A stretch of DNA of 64,000 bases from contig JBJOIT010000005.1 of assembly GCA_046046915.1 (NCBI GenBank), forward strand, positions 1-64,000, written 5' to 3'. Every line of letters begins with the position of its first letter. Positions within the stretch are counted from its first letter, which is position 1. Position numbers and translations under genes: made by a program. Positions 26,574-35,355 of this stretch are shown here, one piece after another. The notes below the pieces were generated by a model. It worked only from the letters and a program-made list of their open reading frames with translations. It ran no database searches and had not been told where the DNA came from. This DNA comes from JBEEJZ01 sp046046915. Lineage in GTDB: Bacteria; Pseudomonadota; Gammaproteobacteria; Burkholderiales; Burkholderiaceae_C.

Positions 26574-27329
26574 ATGACCAAGAACTTCGCAACGGCGCTG
26601 TCCGTGAACCTCAACAAGGTGGCCTTGGTGCGCAACACCCGCCACTTGGGGATACCCAGTGTGACCCGTGCAGCCACCTTATGTTTGCAGGCCGGCGCGC
26701 AGGGCATCACGGTGCATCCACGGCCAGATGAGCGGCATATTCGTGCCGGTGATGTGATGGATCTGGCCGCCTTGATGCAAGACTGGCCAGACCGTGAATT
26801 CAACATTGAAGGCAACCCTTGCCAGAACCTGATGGACTTTGTGCGCGCCGTTCGCCCGCACCAGTGCACCTTTGTGCCTGACTCTGAAGATCAGTTCACC
26901 AGTGATCACGGTTGGCGCTTTCCGGCGGACGCCGCCCGCTTAGCGCCCCTTGTCAGGGAGGCCCAGGATTTGGGCGTGCGAGTCAGCCTGTTCATGGATG
27001 CTGACGATCAAGCCATGTCGGGTGCCTGTGAGGTGGGGGCTGACCGCATCGAGCTTTATACAGAGCCCTATGCCGCCACCTGGGGCCAGGTGGGACAGAA
27101 CACTCAGCTGCAGCGTTTCAGCCGCGCGGCCCAGGCTGCCCAGGCTTTGGGCATGGGCGTTAATGCAGGGCACGACCTGAATCGTGACAACCTGACACCA
27201 TTTCTCAGCCAGGTGCAGGGCGTTCGTGAGGTCTCGATTGGTCACGCCTTGATTGCGGATGCCCTGGAGCTGGGCTACGAGGCCACCGTGCGGGCCTACC
27301 TGGAATGCATCACCAGGGCCGGAGAGTGA
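26574..27329 (+). CDS. pdxJ: Pyridoxine 5'-phosphate synthase (PdxJ)
   Basis: A 251-residue TIM-barrel enzyme that joins 1-deoxyxylulose 5-phosphate and aminoacetone 3-phosphate in vitamin B6 synthesis. Recognisable motifs are LSVNLNKVALVRNTR, GITVHPRPDERHI, FNIEGNP, CTFVPD, RIELYTEPYA and MGVNAGHDLNRDNL. It begins with ATG at 26574, 25 bases after recO. Its 3' end touches the acpS region. Confidence 0.97.
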   Translation: MTKNFATALSVNLNKVALVRNTRHLGIPSVTRAATLCLQAGAQGITVHPRPDERHIRAGDVMDLAALMQDWPDREFNIEGNPCQNLMDFVRAVRPHQCTFVPDSEDQFTSDHGWRFPADAARLAPLVREAQDLGVRVSLFMDADDQAMSGACEVGADRIELYTEPYAATWGQVGQNTQLQRFSRAAQAAQALGMGVNAGHDLNRDNLTPFLSQVQGVREVSIGHALIADALELGYEATVRAYLECITRAGE

Positions 27330-27340
27330 ACTTGAGTGGC

Positions 27341-27766
27341 ATGGGTCAGGCCAGGATATTTGGTGTGGGGACCGACATCTGTGATGTGCGAAGGATCCGC
27401 GCCAGCCTGGAGCGGCGGGGCGAGAGATTTGCCCTCAAGATTCTGGGTGAGTCCGAGCTCAAGGCATGGCGGGCCCGAAGCAGTCGTTGGCCAGAGCGCG
27501 GCGTACGCTACCTCGCAACCCGGTTCAGCGCCAAGGAAGCGGTCAGCAAGGCCATAGGCTTGGGCATGACGATGCCCATGACCTGGCGATCTTGTGAAAT
27601 CATCAATCAGGCCAGCGGTCAGCCTGCAGTGGTCTTGCATGGCGCGCTCAAGCAATGGTTTGAACAGCGTCACTTGTTGGCCCACATCAGTTTGTCTGAC
27701 GATACCGACTACGCCAGCAGTTTTTGCATCGTCGAAAAAATCGACGCAACACATCACCAAACATGA
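27341..27766 (+). CDS. acpS: Holo-ACP synthase (AcpS)
   Basis: A phosphopantetheinyl transferase of about 141 residues that attaches 4'-phosphopantetheine to the ACP serine. The metal-binding VGTDICDVRRIR motif near the start and the RFSAKEAVSKAIG motif (Asp and Glu magnesium ligands) are clear. Start choice is uncertain: ATG at 27341, TTG at 27332 with GGAG upstream, and GTG at 27326 overlapping the pdxJ stop are all in frame. It overlaps nagZ by four bases (ATGA). Confidence 0.93.
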   Translation: MGQARIFGVGTDICDVRRIRASLERRGERFALKILGESELKAWRARSSRWPERGVRYLATRFSAKEAVSKAIGLGMTMPMTWRSCEIINQASGQPAVVLHGALKQWFEQRHLLAHISLSDDTDYASSFCIVEKIDATHHQT

Positions 27767-28845
27767 GTACTCACGCACCCCTCATCATCGATATTACCGG
27801 CCATTCCCTCAGTCAAAGCGATCGTGAGCGCCTGGCACACCCACTTGTGGGGGGGCTGATTTTGTTTGGCCGCAATTGGCAGGACCGAGCCCAGCTCACC
27901 GAGCTATGCCAGGAGATCAAGGCCGTGCGCCAAGATCTGCTGATCTGTGTGGATCACGAGGGTGGGCGGGTACAGCGTTTCAAGACGGATGGTTTCACCC
28001 ATTTGCCACCCATGGCCCAGTTGGGATCGATGTGGATGCAAGATGGCAAGACAGGCGAGGGCCGTGGCGCCCTGCGTGCCACGCGAGCCGCCACGGCCTG
28101 TGGCTATGTGCTGGGGGCTGAGCTGCGTGCTTGCAGCGTCGATTTCAGTTTTACCCCAGTGCTGGATCTCGATTTTGGCGAGAGTGGGGTGATTGGGGAC
28201 AGGGCCTTTCATCGCGATGCCCGCGTGGTGAGTCTGTTGGCCAAAAGCCTGATGCACGGCCTCTTGCAGGCTGGCATGGCGAATTGCGGCAAGCATTTCC
28301 CCGGGCATGGCTTCGTCAAGGCAGACTCGCACACCGACATCCCGGTGGACAAACGCAGTCTCAAGGCCCTGCTGTCGGACGATGCGGCACCCTACGACGT
28401 CTTGAGCAACACGCTGTCCAGCGTCATGCCTGCCCATGTGATCTATCCCAAGGTGGATGCCCGACCGGCCGGTTTTTCCAGCCGATGGTTGCAGGATATT
28501 CTGCGGGGCCAACTCCGTTTTGATGGGGCCATCTTCAGCGATGACTTGAGCATGGCCGGCGCCCGGCTGATCGACGGACGGGAGGTGAGCTACACCGAGG
28601 CCGCTGTGGCCGCTCTGAACGCTGGCTGTGACCTGGTGCTGTTGTGCAATCAGTCGATCGGCGATGGAAGGGCAGTTGATGACTTGATCGACGGACTGTC
28701 AGAGGCTTTGCTTAAAGGCCGCTGGGAAGCACAGGACCGCAGTGATGAACGTCGCTTGGCCCTGTTGCCCACAACGCCAGCCCCTGACTGGGACAGCCTG
28801 ATGGTAAGCCCTGCCTATATGCAGGCTCTAGACCTGATCCCCTGA
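27763..28845 (+). CDS. nagZ: Beta-N-acetylhexosaminidase (NagZ)
   Basis: A 360-residue cytosolic glycoside hydrolase of family 3 that trims GlcNAc from muropeptides in cell-wall recycling. Key motifs are VDHEGGRVQRF, the loop KHFPGHGFVKADSH with the catalytic His, and SDDLSMAGA with the nucleophile Asp. The ATG at 27763 overlaps acpS. The 3' end overlaps the convergent metallopeptidase gene by 18 bases. Confidence 0.96.
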   Translation: MSTHAPLIIDITGHSLSQSDRERLAHPLVGGLILFGRNWQDRAQLTELCQEIKAVRQDLLICVDHEGGRVQRFKTDGFTHLPPMAQLGSMWMQDGKTGEGRGALRATRAATACGYVLGAELRACSVDFSFTPVLDLDFGESGVIGDRAFHRDARVVSLLAKSLMHGLLQAGMANCGKHFPGHGFVKADSHTDIPVDKRSLKALLSDDAAPYDVLSNTLSSVMPAHVIYPKVDARPAGFSSRWLQDILRGQLRFDGAIFSDDLSMAGARLIDGREVSYTEAAVAALNAGCDLVLLCNQSIGDGRAVDDLIDGLSEALLKGRWEAQDRSDERRLALLPTTPAPDWDSLMVSPAYMQALDLIP

Positions 28846-29370
28846 CCCGGACGCCGGCCGCCAATCCAGCGGCCCGATGTCCTCAATATGCGTCAGATAC
28901 AGGCGTACATCGAACTCCAGCTGGTGATAGTCGGGCGCCATGTAGGTACACAATTGGTAAAAGGCCTTGTCATGGGCCTTTTCTTTGATGTGCGCCAACT
29001 CATGGACGGCGATCATGTTCAAAAAGGCCAGAGGAACCTCCTTGAACAGGCTGGCAATCCGGATTTCCCGTTTGGCCTTCAGCTTGTTGCCCTGGACCCG
29101 TGAAACGGTGGTGTGTGTGCCCAAGGCGTGAGCTACCACTTGCAGCTTGCTGTCAAAAGCAACTTTGTTGAGCGGATCTGCCTTGCGTAAAAACTCGTTT
29201 TTGAGTTCAGACACGTAATCAAATAGCGCCTTGTCTGTGCGTATGTCGTGCAGGTCGGTGTATTTGCGGCGCAGCCAGCCCCCGAGGTCCCCTTGGTCGA
29301 TCAGCCGGGCCACCTGGTCTTGCAGTGGCTGTGGGTAAGCCACAAGGTACCTGAGAGCCGGCCTCACCAT
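28828..29370 (-). CDS. YgjP/WLM-type zinc metallopeptidase (DUF45)
   Basis: A 180-residue protein with the zinc motif HELAHIKEKAHDKAFY (about 122-137), fitting the YgjP/DUF45 metallopeptidase family. The core is preceded by a conserved helical region. No signal peptide is seen, so it is cytosolic. Its substrate is unknown. It follows lysS by 40 bases on the same strand, so it may be cotranscribed with it. Its end overlaps the convergent nagZ by 18 bases. Confidence 0.88.
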   Translation of the reverse strand: MVRPALRYLVAYPQPLQDQVARLIDQGDLGGWLRRKYTDLHDIRTDKALFDYVSELKNEFLRKADPLNKVAFDSKLQVVAHALGTHTTVSRVQGNKLKAKREIRIASLFKEVPLAFLNMIAVHELAHIKEKAHDKAFYQLCTYMAPDYHQLEFDVRLYLTHIEDIGPLDWRPASGSGDQV

Positions 29371-29410
29371 CGGTAAATCGTCATGCCGGTGACGTGCCAG
29401 CGCCGCTTGC

Positions 29411-30955
29411 TCAGGCTTCGCGGCGAAGTGCCGGGAACAAAATCACATCGCGGATGCTGGGGCTGTCGGTCAATAGCATCATCAAGCGGTCTATGCCCAC
29501 GCCGCAGCCACCGGTGGGAGGCATGCCGTATTCCAGGGCGCGCACGAAGTCGTGGTCAAAGAACATGGCCTCATCGTCACCTTCGTTTTTGGCTTCGACC
29601 TGCGCGTGAAAACGGGCGGCCTGATCTTCCGCGTCATTGAGCTCGCTGAATCCATTGCCAAATTCACGACCCGTGATGTAAAGCTCGAAACGCTCGGTAA
29701 CCTCCGGGCGTGTGTCATTAGCCCGCGCAAGGGGAGATATCTCGGTGGGGTGCTCCATGATGAAAGTGGGTTGCCACAACTTATCTTCCACGGTTTCTTC
29801 AAAGTACAGCACCTGCAGGCTTGCCAAGGTGCGGCTAGTGAGTTTGTCTTTGGCCTCGCTCATGCCCAGTTTCTTGAGGGCATTGATCAGCGTAGCCGCC
29901 TCATCCACACCGGCACCGATGTCGGTGTGCGCCAGAATCGCTTCACGGATGGTCATACGCGCAAAAGGTGCCGCCAGATCGACTGCCCGACCGCCGTAAC
30001 TCATCTGCAGGCTGCCTGTGGCCTTCATGGCGGCATCGCGGATCAACTCCTCGGTGAAGTTCATCAGGTCCTGGTAATTCCAGTACGCCGCATAGAACTC
30101 CATCATGGTGAATTCGGGGTTGTGCCGTACCGAAATACCTTCGTTGCGGTAGCTGCGGTTGATTTCGAACACGCGCTCAAAGCCACCGACGATCAGGCGC
30201 TTGAGATATAGCTCAGGTGCGATACGCAAAAACATCTCTTGGTCCAGCGCGTTGTGGTGCGTCTTGAACGGCCGAGCGTTGGCGCCGCCGGGAATTGGGT
30301 GCAGCATGGGCGTTTCGACTTCGAGGAAGCGATGCGACACCATGAACTCGCGCAAAGCGCTGACGGCCTTGCTACGCGCTACGAAACGGCGCCGCGCAGC
30401 TTCATCCGTCATCAGGTCAACATAGCGTTGCCGGTATTTGGTTTCCTGATCCGACATGCCGTGAAACTTGTCCGGCATGGGGCGCAAGCTTTTGGTGAGC
30501 AGACGCATGCTGGTGGCATGGATAGACAGTTCGCCAGTCTTGGTGCGAAACAGCCTGCCTTCAGCAGCAACGATGTCGCCCAAGTCCCAGTGCTTGAAGC
30601 GTGCATACAGGTCCGCTCCTATGTCTTCACCCTTGACGTAAACCTGAATCCGGCCCCCCGTAGGCCCAAAAGAGGCGTCTTGCAGCGTGCAGAAGCTGGC
30701 TTTACCCATGACGCGTTTAAGCATCATGCGGCCGGCGACCTTCACGGTCAGGTTCAATGCCTCGAGTTCTTCTGAGCTTTTGCCTTCATGCCAGTGGAAC
30801 AGATCGGCCGCGTGATGACTTGGTTTGAAGTCATTGGGGAAGGCAACGCCATGTCCATCGGCTTGAAGTTGGCGCAGTGCTTTCAGCTTTTCGCGGCGCT
30901 CGATGATGAGTTGGTTGTCATCGACGGTAACTTGGTGCGTGTGTTGTTCAGACAT
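29411..30955 (-). CDS. lysS: Lysyl-tRNA synthetase, class II
   Basis: A 514-residue class II synthetase. The N-terminal anticodon-binding OB-fold is at about 65-170, with VAGRMMLKRVMGKASF. Motif 1 region KYRQRYVDLM and the later FLEVETPMLHPIPGGANARPF fit. Motif 2 reads RNEGISVRHNPEFTMMEFY, and motif 3 is GCGVGIDRLMMLLT near the end. It charges tRNA-Lys in the cytosol. It starts with ATG at 30955, divergent from yggT. Confidence 0.97.
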   Translation of the reverse strand: MSEQHTHQVTVDDNQLIIERREKLKALRQLQADGHGVAFPNDFKPSHHAADLFHWHEGKSSEELEALNLTVKVAGRMMLKRVMGKASFCTLQDASFGPTGGRIQVYVKGEDIGADLYARFKHWDLGDIVAAEGRLFRTKTGELSIHATSMRLLTKSLRPMPDKFHGMSDQETKYRQRYVDLMTDEAARRRFVARSKAVSALREFMVSHRFLEVETPMLHPIPGGANARPFKTHHNALDQEMFLRIAPELYLKRLIVGGFERVFEINRSYRNEGISVRHNPEFTMMEFYAAYWNYQDLMNFTEELIRDAAMKATGSLQMSYGGRAVDLAAPFARMTIREAILAHTDIGAGVDEAATLINALKKLGMSEAKDKLTSRTLASLQVLYFEETVEDKLWQPTFIMEHPTEISPLARANDTRPEVTERFELYITGREFGNGFSELNDAEDQAARFHAQVEAKNEGDDEAMFFDHDFVRALEYGMPPTGGCGVGIDRLMMLLTDSPSIRDVILFPALRREA

Positions 30956-31111
30956 GGGTAAGGCCCGGCGGGCGAGTCAGGGAGAGGGCGTTAAATACGG
31001 TTAGCCTGCGATTTTAGGTATGTAGGCCGGCCGCTTCCCCGGCAAAGGGTGAAACGTGTGCAAAGTGCTGGCTCGCTATCATCCCAGACTCTATGGTTCG
31101 CGGGATAAAGC

Positions 31112-31672
31112 ATGTTTTACGAAATCTTTTCTTTGCTGCTGGAGTTCGTGGTCGGCCTGGTGGCTGGGGCCTGCTTGCTACGCCTTTACATGCAGTATTT
31201 GCGTATTCCCCTGTCGGTGCGTTCTGGCAATCCTTTGGCCGCTTTTGTGTTTGCCCTGACCAACTGGATCGTGTTGCCGCTCCGGCGTTTTTTGCCTGCA
31301 GTCGGACCTCTGGACACCGCTAGCCTGGTGGCAGCGTTTGTCCTTGAAGTCGGGCAGTTCTTGCTGTTGTGGCTCAGTGCGGGCGCTGGCGCAAGCTTGG
31401 GTAGCATCCCCGTCTTGGCCTTTTTTGGGGTGGCCCGGCTAGCATTGTCCGCCATGACTGGCTTGGTACTTATTTACGCATTGCTGTCGTGGGTTCCGGC
31501 CAGATCACCCATGTCGGATGTGATCGAACGTCTGGTATCGCCAGCACTGACACCCATTCGTCGCGCGCTACCACTGCTGGGCGGCATTGATGTTTCGCCG
31601 CTGGTCTTGCTGCTGGTGCTGCAGGTGATGGGCATCGTGCTGGGCCACCTGCAGGCCTGGGCGCTGCTTTAG
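31112..31672 (+). CDS. YggT family membrane protein
   Basis: A 186-residue inner-membrane protein with four or five hydrophobic helices in two repeats, each with the motif of a hydrophobic segment followed by VSPALTPIRRALP. YggT proteins are linked to osmotic shock response and potassium homeostasis, but mechanism is not known. The gene is divergent from lysS and convergent with accD, whose stop codon overlaps its own by four bases (31669-31672). Confidence 0.9.
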   Translation: MFYEIFSLLLEFVVGLVAGACLLRLYMQYLRIPLSVRSGNPLAAFVFALTNWIVLPLRRFLPAVGPLDTASLVAAFVLEVGQFLLLWLSAGAGASLGSIPVLAFFGVARLALSAMTGLVLIYALLSWVPARSPMSDVIERLVSPALTPIRRALPLLGGIDVSPLVLLLVLQVMGIVLGHLQAWALL

Positions 31673-32541
31673 ATCAGCGCGTCAGCGGGTTGACGTAGCA
31701 ACATCGCCAGGGTGTTGGCGATGGTCTGGCGCAGTTCCCTGCGGTCGCAGATGAAATCTACCGCGCCCTTGGTCTGCAGGAATTCCGCACGCTGAAACCC
31801 CTCAGGCAGGGTGACGCGCACGGTGGACTCAATCACCCGTGGTCCAGCAAAACCAATCAAGGCCTTGGGCTCTGCCACCACCACGTCGCCGATAAATGCA
31901 AAGCCGGCGCTCACGCCGCCCATGGTCGGATCGGTGAGCACGCTGATATAGGGCAGCCCTTTCTTGGCCAGACGGGTAAGGGCAGCATTGGTCTTGGCCA
32001 TCTGCATCAGGCTCAGCAAGCCTTCCTGCATACGCGCGCCACCCGTGGCTGTGAAGCAGACAAAGGGCACTTTTTGTTCGATGGCGGTCTCCACGCCGCG
32101 CACAAAGCGCTCCCCCACCACCGAGCCCATGCTGCCGCCCATGAAGTCGAACTCAAAACATGCCGCCACCAGACTCACACCATGAACAGCGCCGCCAATG
32201 ACGACCAGTGCGTCCGTCTCGCCCGTGTTCTCCAGGGCTTCTTTCAGCCGCTCCGGGTATTTGCGGCTGTCCTTGAACTTGAGGGCGTCCACGGGCAGCA
32301 CTTCCTGACCGATTTCGAAGCGGCCCTCGTTGTCCAGAAAGGCGTTCAGGCGTGCGCGCGCGCTGATGCGGTGGTGGTGGCTGCAGGTGGGGCAGACATT
32401 CTGGTTTTGCTCCAGGTCCGTCTTGTACAGCACGGTTTCGCAGCTGGGACACTTGATCCACAGTCCCTCAGGCACGCTGCGGCGGTCAGCGGGGTCGGTG
32501 TGCTTGATTTTGGCGGGGAGGAGTTTTTCTAGCCAGGACAT
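31669..32541 (-). CDS. accD: Acetyl-CoA carboxylase carboxyltransferase subunit beta
   Basis: A 290-residue subunit that with AccA transfers carboxyl groups from biotin to acetyl-CoA. A four-cysteine zinc ribbon (CPSC and CPTC) lies at about 31-53. Further motifs are GSMGSVVGE, ATGGARMQEG and DPTMGGVSAGFA. It follows trpA by 61 bases and ends the fimV-truA-trpF-trpB-trpA-accD run. Many related genomes have folC next; here the convergent yggT occupies that place. Confidence 0.97.
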   Translation of the reverse strand: MSWLEKLLPAKIKHTDPADRRSVPEGLWIKCPSCETVLYKTDLEQNQNVCPTCSHHHRISARARLNAFLDNEGRFEIGQEVLPVDALKFKDSRKYPERLKEALENTGETDALVVIGGAVHGVSLVAACFEFDFMGGSMGSVVGERFVRGVETAIEQKVPFVCFTATGGARMQEGLLSLMQMAKTNAALTRLAKKGLPYISVLTDPTMGGVSAGFAFIGDVVVAEPKALIGFAGPRVIESTVRVTLPEGFQRAEFLQTKGAVDFICDRRELRQTIANTLAMLLRQPADALI

Positions 32542-32602
32542 GTGAATTTCCTTGTCGTTGCTGACAGTGGAGCACAGAGCCCCACCGTCGCTGAGGGGGC
32601 GA

Positions 32603-33412
32603 TTATGCGTCTAGCGCAGTACGGATGCCACTGATGAATTCTCGCGCCACGGGTACCACCTCACCAGCTGGCACGTTCTCGATCAACTGAATGATCTTGC
32701 TGCCGATGACCACAGCATCGGCCACCCGACCAATGGCCTGGGCTGTGGCCGCGTCCCGGATGCCAAAGCCCACGCCCACCGGCACACTGACGTGCTCGCG
32801 GATGCGGGGCAGCATGGCCTCTACAGCGCCCGTGTCCAGCGTGCCGGCGCCGGTTACGCCCTTGAGCGAAACGTAATAGACATAGCCGCTGGCGACCTGG
32901 GCCACCAGCTTCATGCGCTGTTCGGTCGAGGTAGGGGCCAGCAGGAAAATGAGATCCATGTTTCGGGCGCGCAGCTTAGCCGCAAAGGCCTCGCATTCCT
33001 CTGGGGGGTAGTCGACGATTAGCACGCCGTCCACACCAGCCTCGGCCGCATCGCGAATGAAGGCGTCCTGCCCATGCATGAGGTCATAGCGTTCCACCGG
33101 GTTGGCATAACCCATCAGGACCACAGGGGTGGAGGTGTCCTGACGGCGGAATTCCCGAACCATGGCCAGCACCTGCACGGTGCCTATGCCCTGGGCCAAG
33201 GCTCTTTCACCTGCTTTCTGAATCACCGGGCCATCCGCCATGGGGTCTGAAAACGGTACGCCCAGCTCGATCACGTCCGCGCCAGCTTGCACCATGCCGT
33301 GCATCAGGTCGGGGGTGATGTCGGCATAAGGAAACCCCGCGGTGACATAGGGAATCAGGGCCTTGCGACCTGCCGCGCGCAAGCGCGCAAAAGTTGTATC
33401 GATACGGCTCAT
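32603..33412 (-). CDS. trpA: Tryptophan synthase alpha chain
   Basis: A 269-residue TIM-barrel subunit that splits indole-glycerol phosphate. Catalytic Glu is in VIELGVPFSDPMADG and catalytic Asp in LIVDYPPEE. The phosphate-binding GVGFGIRD is near the end. The ATG at 33412 overlaps the trpB stop (ATGA), consistent with coupled synthesis of the two subunits. The open frame extends 17 codons further upstream without homology. Confidence 0.97.
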   Translation of the reverse strand: MSRIDTTFARLRAAGRKALIPYVTAGFPYADITPDLMHGMVQAGADVIELGVPFSDPMADGPVIQKAGERALAQGIGTVQVLAMVREFRRQDTSTPVVLMGYANPVERYDLMHGQDAFIRDAAEAGVDGVLIVDYPPEECEAFAAKLRARNMDLIFLLAPTSTEQRMKLVAQVASGYVYYVSLKGVTGAGTLDTGAVEAMLPRIREHVSVPVGVGFGIRDAATAQAIGRVADAVVIGSKIIQLIENVPAGEVVPVAREFISGIRTALDA

Positions 33413-34680
33413 CGTTTTAGCTCCACCACTGACACGCCACCTTTGACACCTTGGCCTCGACACGATGGACGGCAGTAAAAATCGGCCTGGGACAGGTCCG
33501 CGACGGTGCCGATGTCCTTGTCACCCCGGCCGGACAGGTTGACGAGGATGGATTGGTCGGCCCGCATGGTTTTGGCTAATTTCATGGCGTAGGCCAGTGC
33601 GTGGCTGGATTCCAGCGCCGGAATGATGCCCTCGGTGCGGCACAGGTAATGAAAGGCTTCCAGGGCCTCGTGGTCAGTGATGCCGACGTATTCGGCGCGA
33701 CCGATGTCTTTCAGCCAGGCGTGTTCCGGACCCACGCCGGGGTAGTCCAGGCCGGCGCTGATGCTGTGGGTCTCGGTGATCTGGCCGTTGTCGTCTTGCA
33801 GGATGTAGGTGCGATTGCCGTGCAATACACCTGGGCTACCCTTTTGCAGTGATGCCGAATGCTTGCCGCTGTCCATGCCCTCCCCGGCGGCTTCAACCCC
33901 GATCAGGCGGGTGTTTTCGAACGGGATGTAGGGGTGAAAAATGCCCATGGCGTTGCTACCACCACCCACGCAGGCAATCACGGCGTCGGGCTGGCGATCG
34001 CCTCCCAGCATGTGGGGCATCTGCGTCAGGCACTCTTCACCGATGACACTTTGAAAGTCACGCACCATCATGGGGTAGGGATGTGGGCCTGCCACGGTGC
34101 CGATGATGTAGAAAGTGTTGTCCACATTGGCGACCCAGTCGCGCATGGCCTCGTTGAGCGCGTCTTTCAGTGTGCGGCTGCCGCTTTCGACCGGTACCAC
34201 GGTGGCACCCAGCAATTTCATGCGATAGACATTGGGGCTCTGGCGCTTCACATCTTCGGCGCCCATGTACACCACGCATTCAAGTCCATAGCGTGCACAG
34301 ATGGTGGCGGTGGCAACGCCGTGCTGGCCAGCCCCTGTTTCTGCAATCACCCGAGGCTTGCCCATGCGCCGTGCCAGCATGGCTTGGCCTATGGTGTTGT
34401 TGATCTTGTGCGCGCCGGTGTGGTTCAGGTCCTCGCGCTTGAGGTAAATCTGGGCACCACCCTGCTCACGGCTCATGCGGGCGGCATGATAGATGGGGGA
34501 AGGGCGGCCTACAAAGTGCGCCAGTTCAGACTTGAATTCGGCGATGAATTCAGGGTCGTGCTGGTAATGCGCATAGGCCTCGCGCAGTTCTGCTATCGCG
34601 TGCGTCAGGGTTTCGCTGACGAAACTGCCGCCGTAGGGGCCGAAGTGGCCGCGGGTGTCCGGTTGCTGGTATTCAAACAT
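33409..34680 (-). CDS. trpB: Tryptophan synthase beta chain
   Basis: A 423-residue PLP enzyme that joins indole and serine. The PLP lysine is in LNHTGAHKINN, the glycine-rich phosphate loop in CVGGGSNAMG, and the catalytic Glu in GVEAAGEGMDS. The family core ends at LSGRGDKDIGTVADL; this protein continues for about 25 more residues with two cysteines (YCRPSC), longer than E. coli TrpB (397). It lies 12 bases after trpF. Confidence 0.97.
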   Translation of the reverse strand: MFEYQQPDTRGHFGPYGGSFVSETLTHAIAELREAYAHYQHDPEFIAEFKSELAHFVGRPSPIYHAARMSREQGGAQIYLKREDLNHTGAHKINNTIGQAMLARRMGKPRVIAETGAGQHGVATATICARYGLECVVYMGAEDVKRQSPNVYRMKLLGATVVPVESGSRTLKDALNEAMRDWVANVDNTFYIIGTVAGPHPYPMMVRDFQSVIGEECLTQMPHMLGGDRQPDAVIACVGGGSNAMGIFHPYIPFENTRLIGVEAAGEGMDSGKHSASLQKGSPGVLHGNRTYILQDDNGQITETHSISAGLDYPGVGPEHAWLKDIGRAEYVGITDHEALEAFHYLCRTEGIIPALESSHALAYAMKLAKTMRADQSILVNLSGRGDKDIGTVADLSQADFYCRPSCRGQGVKGGVSVVELKR

Positions 34681-34692
34681 GATGTTCCAAGG

Positions 34693-35355
34693 CTAGGAGT
34701 GTTCGGCTGCGCGCACTGCAGCCACAAACTGAGTGATTTTTTCGGGGTCCTTGATGCCTTTGGACATCTCGACCCCTGAGCTCACGTCAACGGCCAGTGA
34801 TCTGGCGCGCGGACCGACCTGCCGAATGCCGTCGGCCACGTTTGCAGCACTCAGCCCACCACCTAAGACGAGGTGAGCGTTGACGCTTGGAGGTAGAAGT
34901 GACCAATTGAAAGCCTTGCCGCCGCCGCCGTAGCCGTCGACATGTGCGTCGAGCAAGATAGCCTGGGCTTGCGAATAATCTTGAGCGTATTTTAGGAGGT
35001 CAAAGTCCGCGGCTCGTTCGTCCAAGGGTATGCGCGCGGCCCGCATGTAGGGGTGCACGCCTTGTCCACTGTCTGCCCAACACTTCTCTGGTGTCTCATC
35101 ACCGTGAAACTGCAGGGTGGCATGAGGGATGCATGCGCAGGCCTCGCTCACGGTTTGGGCCGGAGCGTTCACAAACAGGAGCACAGGGGTCACGAAGGGG
35201 GGCAGGCGGCGAGAGAGCTCCGCTGCACGCTTCACTGTGATGTAGCGCGCACTTTGTTCGAACAGCACAAAGCCAATGGCATCGGCGCCCGCGGCAACGG
35301 CTGCATCCACATCCTGTTCACGCGTCAGGCCGCATATCTTGATTCTGGTTTTCAT
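34693..35355 (-). CDS. trpF: Phosphoribosylanthranilate isomerase
   Basis: A 220-residue TIM-barrel enzyme of tryptophan synthesis. It begins KIKICGLT-like (RIKICGLTREQD) with the catalytic cysteine, has the catalytic Asp in AVDVSSGVE, and the glycine-rich VLGGGLSAANV phosphate site. It overlaps truA by four bases (ATGA at 35352-35355). The order truA-trpF-trpB-trpA is typical of betaproteobacteria. Confidence 0.96.
   Translation of the reverse strand: MKTRIKICGLTREQDVDAAVAAGADAIGFVLFEQSARYITVKRAAELSRRLPPFVTPVLLFVNAPAQTVSEACACIPHATLQFHGDETPEKCWADSGQGVHPYMRAARIPLDERAADFDLLKYAQDYSQAQAILLDAHVDGYGGGGKAFNWSLLPPSVNAHLVLGGGLSAANVADGIRQVGPRARSLAVDVSSGVEMSKGIKDPEKITQFVAAVRAAEHS

Noticed and set aside
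30956..31111. Short frame upstream of lysS considered as a lysine leader peptide
   Set aside because: The 22-codon frame has no lysine codons and no terminator structure follows.
33859..34779. Long plus-strand open frame opposite trpB (306 codons)
   Set aside because: Antisense shadow of trpB with His/Gly-rich composition typical of such frames.
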